From Ignavibacteria bacterium UBA4661 (GTDB lineage: Bacteria > Bacteroidota > Ignavibacteria > Kapaibacteriales > UBA4661): a DNA stretch of 10,874 nt. The notes under the pieces were generated by a model. It was not told the origin of the DNA. It did no database searches and worked only from the letters and a program-made list of their open reading frames with translations. Positions within the stretch are counted from its first letter, which is position 1. Each line of letters opens with the position of its first letter. Of the stretch, positions 6,878 to 10,874 are shown one piece after another. The position numbers were made by a program, and so were the translations under genes. The stretch spans positions 7,187 through 18,060 of the forward strand of contig DHLT01000207.1 of assembly GCA_002405405.1 (NCBI GenBank), given 5' to 3'.

Positions 6878-8203
6878 TTGGAAACGAATCTTGTCGTTTT
6901 GGAAGGTTGCCGCCGTGAACTTACAATCACGATGACCGCAGGGGAATTGCAACCACATTTTGAAAAAGCATATCTCGCAGCACAACCCGAATTGCAATTG
7001 CCCGGCTTTCGCAAAGGCAAAGTGCCCTTGGGGATGATTAAGAAAAATTTTGGTCGTGATATCGAAAACCGTTCGATGGAGGATATCGCTTCTGCAGCAT
7101 TCAACGAAGCAATTCAGTCACAATCAGCAAAGCCCGTCGGGCAGCCTACACTCCGTGATATTAAACGTGAGAGTGATGGTTCAGTGGGATTTGTGATCGC
7201 ATTTGATGTTCTACCGGAAATCACCCTCGGTGAATATCGTAATATTGCTATCAATAAGCCCGTGCGCGAGATTGGTGAAGAAGATATTGAGCGTGAAATC
7301 GAAGAATTGACCATGCGTTTTGGGACAACTGAATCGGCTGATACGGTTGCTGATAACAATCATGTTGTTACCGTTCGCTTCCGTAAACTTGATGAACAAA
7401 CCGGTATGCCACTCTTGGGCGCGCAAGCTGACGAGTTCCCGATTTTCATGCGTGATAATACAGTTAATCCTGCTATCCGTTCGCAATTGCTCCACGCGAG
7501 TGTTGGACATACATTCAACTTTACGCCACCGGCACAACCTTCTGCGGACCCTAACACGCCTCCGACTCAGCCCGGTGTCATGCAAGTTACCGTTGAGAAA
7601 ATCGATCGTATTGTTCCCGCTGAATTCAGCAATGAATTGGTAGAAAACTTCACCAATGGTGAGTTGATGAGTACCGAAGAATATCGCGACCAGCTGCTTC
7701 GTGACCTCAAAATCAATTTTGAGCAAAGTTCACGTCGCTCGATGGAGGATCAATTGGTGAATGCTATTGTTTCGGCGCATACCTTTGATGTTCCGCAAGG
7801 ATTGGTACAAGAAATTTTAGTGAGCATGGTACGTGATGTTGCAGAGCGTCAGCCCGATGGGAAATTGCCGAAAGATTTCGATGCACGCCGCTACCTTGCT
7901 ATGATGGCGCCATCAGCAGAACGTACAGCAAAATGGATTCTCTTGCGCGATGCGATTATCGAAGCAGAAAATATTAGTATTTCTGACGAAGAGCGTGAGC
8001 AATTTATCGCTGATACTGCCGCAGGAATGCGCGTGGATGAGCATGTTATTCGCGAAGCATTGGAGAAAGATGAACGTTTGGAATCCCGCATGCTCAGCGA
8101 CAAATTGATGAAAGCGCTTATTGGCTATGCAGTGGTAACAGAAGTATCAACATCGGCAGATGAAGCAGATACACTTGCCGAAGAACTTGATGCGGCTCTG
8201 TAA
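6878..8203 (+). CDS. tig: Trigger factor (ribosome-associated chaperone)
   Basis: Cytosolic chaperone of 441 residues that docks at the ribosome exit tunnel and shields nascent chains. The ribosome-binding signature GFRKGKVP is at residues 43-50, the same numbering as F44-R45-K46 in E. coli, which confirms the TTG start at 6878. The N-terminal domain covers ~1-140. The middle region (~150-245) aligns in position with the FKBP-type prolyl isomerase domain but lacks its usual GFEDGI-type core. It carries instead a Pro-rich insert (PPAQPSADPNTPPTQPG, 217-233), so isomerase activity is doubtful, as in Bacteroidota trigger factors. The C-terminal helical chaperone domain runs ~250-425 and ends in an acidic tail. 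Trigger factor is often followed by clpP/clpX, but here a DUF3817 gene follows after a strong terminator. Expression probably starts between the tRNA terminator and the gene; no clear promoter was seen. Confidence 0.93.
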   Translation: METNLVVLEGCRRELTITMTAGELQPHFEKAYLAAQPELQLPGFRKGKVPLGMIKKNFGRDIENRSMEDIASAAFNEAIQSQSAKPVGQPTLRDIKRESDGSVGFVIAFDVLPEITLGEYRNIAINKPVREIGEEDIEREIEELTMRFGTTESADTVADNNHVVTVRFRKLDEQTGMPLLGAQADEFPIFMRDNTVNPAIRSQLLHASVGHTFNFTPPAQPSADPNTPPTQPGVMQVTVEKIDRIVPAEFSNELVENFTNGELMSTEEYRDQLLRDLKINFEQSSRRSMEDQLVNAIVSAHTFDVPQGLVQEILVSMVRDVAERQPDGKLPKDFDARRYLAMMAPSAERTAKWILLRDAIIEAENISISDEEREQFIADTAAGMRVDEHVIREALEKDERLESRMLSDKLMKALIGYAVVTEVSTSADEADTLAEELDAAL

Positions 8204-8245
8204 TTTTTGCATTGAATGGTAAGCACATCATCATTGACATTGTAC

Positions 8246-8284
8246 AAAGCGAACTTCTCCTTTATTGGAAAGTTCGCTTTTTTT
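8246..8284 (+). terminator. Strong intrinsic terminator after tig
   Basis: A perfect 11-bp stem is formed by AAAGCGAACTT (8246-8256) and AAGTTCGCTTT (8270-8280) with a 13-base loop, followed directly by TTTT (seven T in a row from 8278). It begins 42 bases after the tig stop codon. Confidence 0.92.
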
Positions 8285-8299
8285 ATCGTTCAAAATTAT

Positions 8300-8303
8300 G
8301 GAG
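8300..8303 (+). promoter_or_regulatory. Shine-Dalgarno of the DUF3817 gene
   Basis: GGAG at 8300-8303 lies ten bases before the ATG at 8314 and supports that start over the in-frame codon at 8212, which would place the tig terminator inside the gene. Confidence 0.6.
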
Positions 8304-8313
8304 AACTCCTTCT

Positions 8314-8622
8314 ATGAAAATACCCTCCTTTCGTAGTCCCTTAGGGCGTTTGCAATGGACAGGAGATGTCGAAGCACTCTCTTTTTTGGTATTACTGCTC
8401 ATAGCCATGCCGATGAAGTATATCGGTGGTAATCCATACCCCGTACAAGTCGTTGGTATGGTGCATGGTGTGCTTTTTATGGTGTATATCTTGGCATTAA
8501 TACAAGCAAGTATCGCCTATAAGTGGAGCATAAAGGTTTTAGTGCTTGGCTTCTGTGCGGCAATTATACCCTTTGGTCCGATCATCGCAGACAAGCGATT
8601 GTATCGCGTTGATGAGGTGTAG
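8314..8622 (+). CDS. DUF3817 family small membrane protein
   Basis: Integral membrane protein of 102 residues spanning the whole DUF3817 family. Family landmarks are GDVEALSFLVLLLIAMPMKY (16-35; Glu followed by Leu-rich helix and the AMPxKY motif), VVGMVHGVLFMVYILAL (second helix with the conserved HG), and a third helix leading to IPFGPIIADKRL near the C-terminus. Three membrane helices are predicted. The biochemical role of the family is unknown; members are often annotated simply as integral membrane proteins. The gene begins only 29 bases after the tig terminator, so its promoter must either lie before that hairpin (a TTGACA at 8234-8239 is the only candidate, with a poor -10) or it depends on read-through. 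It converges with the surface-protein gene on the other strand. Confidence 0.85.
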   Translation: MKIPSFRSPLGRLQWTGDVEALSFLVLLLIAMPMKYIGGNPYPVQVVGMVHGVLFMVYILALIQASIAYKWSIKVLVLGFCAAIIPFGPIIADKRLYRVDEV

Positions 8623-8672
8623 GCGCAGGTATTGTTTCGATTCGCTTTTCCATGCTGTTTTTCTGTTCTCAT

Positions 8673-8795
8673 CGTCATGACGAGCGTAGTGCAATGGATC
8701 GTGCCTCCCTGAACTTGCGTCGCCTTGAGTTTGTCCAAAGGTCGAAGTATGGCAATACCATGATGTGGGATTGCGGTTCAAAGCCTGCAATGACG
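8673..8795. repeat. Degenerate dispersed palindromic element
   Basis: The ends are inverted copies: CGTCAT (8673-8678) with ATGACG (8790-8795), and inside them GCAAT (8691-8695) with ATTGC (8770-8774), at similar spacing (12 and 15 bases). The left end is itself the palindrome CGTCATGACG (8673-8682). This layout resembles the common dispersed element whose ends read CGTCATTGCGAGC, seen between genes in many bacterial genomes, here much decayed. The centre contains CCCTGA/TTGAG repeat fragments. There is no coding capacity, and no target duplication was recognised. Confidence 0.5.
8721..8742 (+). repeat. Repeat copy A, CTTGAG/AAAGG type
   Basis: This 22-base stretch matches 8830-8851 at 18 of 22 positions. 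A partial third copy, CCCTGAACTTG (8707-8717), lies just before it and differs from the better copy by one base. Confidence 0.55.
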
Positions 8796-8813
8796 TTGCC
8801 ATGAACATTCGTA

Positions 8814-8864
8814 GGGGCAGACTGTGTATCGCCCTGAGCTTGTCGAAGGGTATCTGCTCTCCCC
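8814..8864. repeat. Second imperfect inverted repeat
   Basis: GGGGCAGA (8814-8821) is mirrored, with a two-base interruption, by TCTGCTCTCCCC (8853-8864). Between them lies CCCTGAGCTTGTCGAAGGG, itself flanked by complementary CCCT and AGGG. The arms share GGGGCAGA with the terminator hairpin at 8887-8908, suggesting both come from the same repeat family. Confidence 0.45.
8830..8851 (+). repeat. Repeat copy B, CCCTGAGCTTGTCGAAGGG type
   Basis: This is the better preserved copy of the pair (18/22 identical to 8721-8742). The core CCCTGAGCTTGTCGAAGGG is a motif that recurs between genes in many unrelated bacterial assemblies. That statement is from general knowledge and was not searched here. 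Confidence 0.55.
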
Positions 8865-8871
8865 AGAATAC

Positions 8872-8908
8872 TTCAAAAACAACAAAGGGGCAGAATCACT
8901 TCTGCCCC
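8872..8908 (-). terminator. Terminator of the T9SS surface-protein gene, possibly bidirectional
   Basis: GGGGCAGAA (8887-8895) and TTCTGCCCC (8900-8908) form a perfect 9-bp stem with a TCAC loop. Read on the minus strand it is followed by TTTGTTGTTTTTG, a good T-rich tail, 31 bases after the stop codon of the minus-strand gene. On the plus strand the tail is only CCTCTCTTTT, so it may also stop transcription from the DUF3817 gene, less efficiently. Confidence 0.8.
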
Positions 8909-8939
8909 CCTCTCTTTTAACCTGTCTTTTAACTTGTGC

Positions 8940-10874
8940 TTACCGCACCACCACTATCTGCTGCGTTGCCATGCCCCGACTGTCCTGCATCACCACGCGA
9001 TATGTACCGCTTGGCAATGTTCTGATGTTCAACATGATTGCCTCACTGCCGCGCGGTGCTGTCTGCATCATCACGGTCTGTCCAAGCATGTTCACCATGC
9101 TTACTTTAGTGTCCTCACTCCGTTTGCTTGCAAAGCGGATCTGCACTTCTTCGCTTGCTGGATTCGGTGAGATTGTCTGCACTACATCGCCTATCGGCAG
9201 GACAACACTGCTTGCAGGGTTTATCGTCAAGCGTACACTTTGTGTCGTTGCCTCTGTAAAGCCATTAAAGTTCACCACAAAGCCTACTGTTATCACCGTT
9301 GTGCCTGTCGTGTTACTCCGCGTTTGCATCGTCATCAACCACCGTCCGCGATTGAATTGATTGAACGTGATATTCCCTCGTGGCAGTAATCCCTCATTGC
9401 TTGATACGACACTTGTTACCTGCGCTGAGTCAATACCCGCAAAGTCGAAGTTCCCTTGTATATCCGACACAAACCACTGTACCCCCGGTCGCTCACCTGC
9501 ACGGGCAATTACTTCCGGTAGATTACTCTGAGCAACAATCCGTGGCGGGCGTTGGGCGACATTGAGACGTACCGTGATCGCATTGCTCACACTCACATTA
9601 TTCACCGTGAACACAATGTTAAAACGAATCGTATCTGTCTGTGTTTGTTGCACAAGCGGACGATATACCACACGACCATTCTGCACATCCGCAAGAGCTA
9701 CTGTATCTCCCAAGCGCAGTATCCGCTCCTGAACGACTTGTGTAATCTCGCCACTCTGCTTGCCATCGCCTTTCACACTCTCTGCCTCTAGGATAATCGG
9801 TTCGTACCCACGCTCACGTGCCATGACTACATTTACTGTTGGCTGGGTTGTAAGTACCAGTACACCAAAGTCCGGTGTACGGTTAACAACCACCGTTGTG
9901 TTCGATGCCTCGCGCGGGATATTCCGAAACTCATCGGTAATCGCTCCGATATTTGCACTACCCTGCACCGCCACGCTTGCACTCGTTGCCGCATTTCTGC
10001 TCAGAGCGACACCCCGCAACAGCATCGGATCAACAACGATATTGCGGTCTATCACCTGTACATTCACACGCTGGAAAGTTGCTATTGGACTTGCTACCGT
10101 CAGCAAATACGCACCACTCGGCAGATTACTGAGGACAAACTGACCATTGTCATTTCCTACAACACGACCGCTGATATTCGCACTGGTATTGACAAAATTG
10201 ATTTCCGGTTGCGGAACGATAATCGATCCGGTAGTTGTCACCGCTGTTACCGAGCCACTAATCGTAAATCGCTGCAAGCGCACTTGCGGACTTGCCAATA
10301 CTGTATCGGCATTCAGCGTGAAACTACTGCTTGCGGGAGTAATTCCAAATCGTTCACTGATGTATGCAATCGTATATGTACCACTCGGGAGATTCGTAAA
10401 GCTGAAACTGCCTGTTGTAGGAGTAACCACTGTCCGTACCTCCGTGTTCGGTGAGGTCAAACGAACCGTAATGTCACTGACATCTTGTTCATTATCTATG
10501 CGTTGCAATCGTCCGCTGACCGTAAAGCGATCTTGCACCACACTCACGGTCTGCGAGGTTGAGCCACCTGCTGTGCTAAGTGTAATCGTATATCTTCCCA
10601 TACCGGAAAACAAGTCAAAAGGAAGAACCATCTGTAGACTCCGCGTCAGCGGTGTAATATCAAATGGATTGAGAACAAACTCGCGTATGGATACACTGCC
10701 TGCCACATTCGGGCGCGTCAGGCGAATGTCCGGTACACGCAATCCTCGCGTACCCACATTATCCAAATCAACGATATTACTGCCTTGCAAGACGAGCGTA
10801 ATCGGCTGACGAGCACTTGCCACAGCATTGAGACCCAAGACATTAGGCGTGATAGTCGTCAGAATTGGCGGTGG
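8940..10874 (-). CDS. T9SS-secreted multi-domain surface protein (5' end missing)
   Basis: The minus-strand frame is open to the window edge, so only the C-terminal 644 residues are visible; the TTG at 10838 is internal, not a start. Domains in order (visible residues): a TIG/IPT-like Ig fold (1 to ~112, beginning PPPILTTITPNV); a carboxypeptidase-regulatory/Cna-B-like sandwich (117-202, FTVSGRLQ to LPSGTYTIAY); a second such domain (203-287, FTISGSV to LPSGAYLLTV); a less defined beta region (~288-550) including a cadherin-like GDTVALADVQNGRVVYRP; and a type A T9SS sorting domain (568-644, ISPNPASEEVQIRF, MLGQTV, LPSGTYRVVM). The last domain directs export through the Por machinery and attachment to the cell surface. 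Only one cysteine-free, Ser/Thr/Val-rich chain is seen, typical of adhesin-like proteins. No enzymatic domain is visible; one may lie upstream. The ligand is unknown. Confidence 0.87.
   Translation of the reverse strand, partial: PPPILTTITPNVLGLNAVASARQPITLVLQGSNIVDLDNVGTRGLRVPDIRLTRPNVAGSVSIREFVLNPFDITPLTRSLQMVLPFDLFSGMGRYTITLSTAGGSTSQTVSVVQDRFTVSGRLQRIDNEQDVSDITVRLTSPNTEVRTVVTPTTGSFSFTNLPSGTYTIAYISERFGITPASSSFTLNADTVLASPQVRLQRFTISGSVTAVTTTGSIIVPQPEINFVNTSANISGRVVGNDNGQFVLSNLPSGAYLLTVASPIATFQRVNVQVIDRNIVVDPMLLRGVALSRNAATSASVAVQGSANIGAITDEFRNIPREASNTTVVVNRTPDFGVLVLTTQPTVNVVMARERGYEPIILEAESVKGDGKQSGEITQVVQERILRLGDTVALADVQNGRVVYRPLVQQTQTDTIRFNIVFTVNNVSVSNAITVRLNVAQRPPRIVAQSNLPEVIARAGERPGVQWFVSDIQGNFDFAGIDSAQVTSVVSSNEGLLPRGNITFNQFNRGRWLMTMQTRSNTTGTTVITVGFVVNFNGFTEATTQSVRLTINPASSVVLPIGDVVQTISPNPASEEVQIRFASKRSEDTKVSMVNMLGQTVMMQTAPRGSEAIMLNIRTLPSGTYRVVMQDSRGMATQQIVVVR

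Larger units (their letters stand above)
8623..8939. other. Gene-free interval with degenerate repeats
   Basis: These 317 bases lie between two convergent genes. No reading frame here looks like a protein. The stretch holds an imperfect long inverted repeat (8673-8795), a second imperfect inverted repeat (8814-8864), three related CCCTGA-CTTG repeat fragments, and a hairpin terminator (8887-8908). The first 50 bases (8623-8672) show nothing recognisable. Confidence 0.7.

Noticed and set aside
6690..6935. 81-codon frame spanning the tRNA
   Set aside because: It runs through tRNA-Leu and into tig in a different frame; the tRNA explains the sequence.
7211..7726. 171-codon minus-strand frame inside tig
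   Set aside because: It is antisense to a well-supported gene, shows no recognisable domain and has no ribosome site of note.
8212..8313. Upstream extension of the DUF3817 gene
   Set aside because: The extension would be translated through the tig terminator hairpin and does not match the family's N-terminus; ATG 8314 has a Shine-Dalgarno.
10147..10809. 220-codon plus-strand frame opposite the surface-protein gene (and a similar one at 8824-9360)
   Set aside because: These are antisense shadows of a Val/Thr/Ser-rich coding sequence; they lack domains and overlap a clear T9SS substrate.

Overview
The window looks like a piece of chromosome from a double-membraned bacterium of the Bacteroidota/Chlorobiota/Ignavibacteria-Kapabacteria kind. 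The main evidence is a large surface protein on the minus strand that ends in a type IX secretion (T9SS, Por) sorting domain. Supporting evidence is a trigger factor with a degenerate isomerase domain, a small outer-membrane barrel, and a Bacteroidota-style promoter (TTTG, then TAAGTTTG) before kup. Some genes have clear Shine-Dalgarno sequences and TTG starts occur, which fits Chlorobi/Kapabacteria-like lineages better than classical Bacteroides. The exact taxon is an inference.

Positions 1-4385 (+) form a tight run of envelope-related genes. It begins with the tail of an unidentified gene. Next come a lipoprotein with a 3D (Asp-Asp-Asp, MltA-type barrel) domain, an exported DUF2279 protein and a small predicted outer-membrane beta-barrel, joined by 4-bp (ATGA) and 1-bp (TGATG) overlaps. 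After 65 bp follow a family 2 glycosyltransferase and a YdcF-like DUF218 protein, again with a 1-bp stop/start overlap. The arrangement suggests one co-transcribed cell-envelope module.

Positions 4386-6584 (+) hold a 147-bp spacer with a nested hairpin and a plausible promoter, then a Kup-family potassium uptake permease with a Ser/Thr/His-rich N-terminal extension.

Positions 6585-8622 (+) hold tRNA-Leu(UAG) with a likely terminator, then trigger factor (tig) starting at a TTG codon with a good Shine-Dalgarno, a strong intrinsic terminator, and a small DUF3817 membrane protein.

Positions 8623-8939 carry no gene. They contain a nest of degenerate inverted/dispersed repeats and a hairpin terminator lying between the convergent genes. 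Positions 8940-10874 (-) hold the C-terminal 644 residues of a secreted multi-domain surface protein (TIG-like, two carboxypeptidase-regulatory/B-type beta-sandwich domains, further Ig-like regions, T9SS sorting domain). Its start lies outside the window.

No CRISPR array, transposase, phage or defence gene was seen. The least conventional items are the envelope gene run, the structured spacer before kup, the terminator just ahead of the DUF3817 gene, and the repeat nest at 8673-8864.
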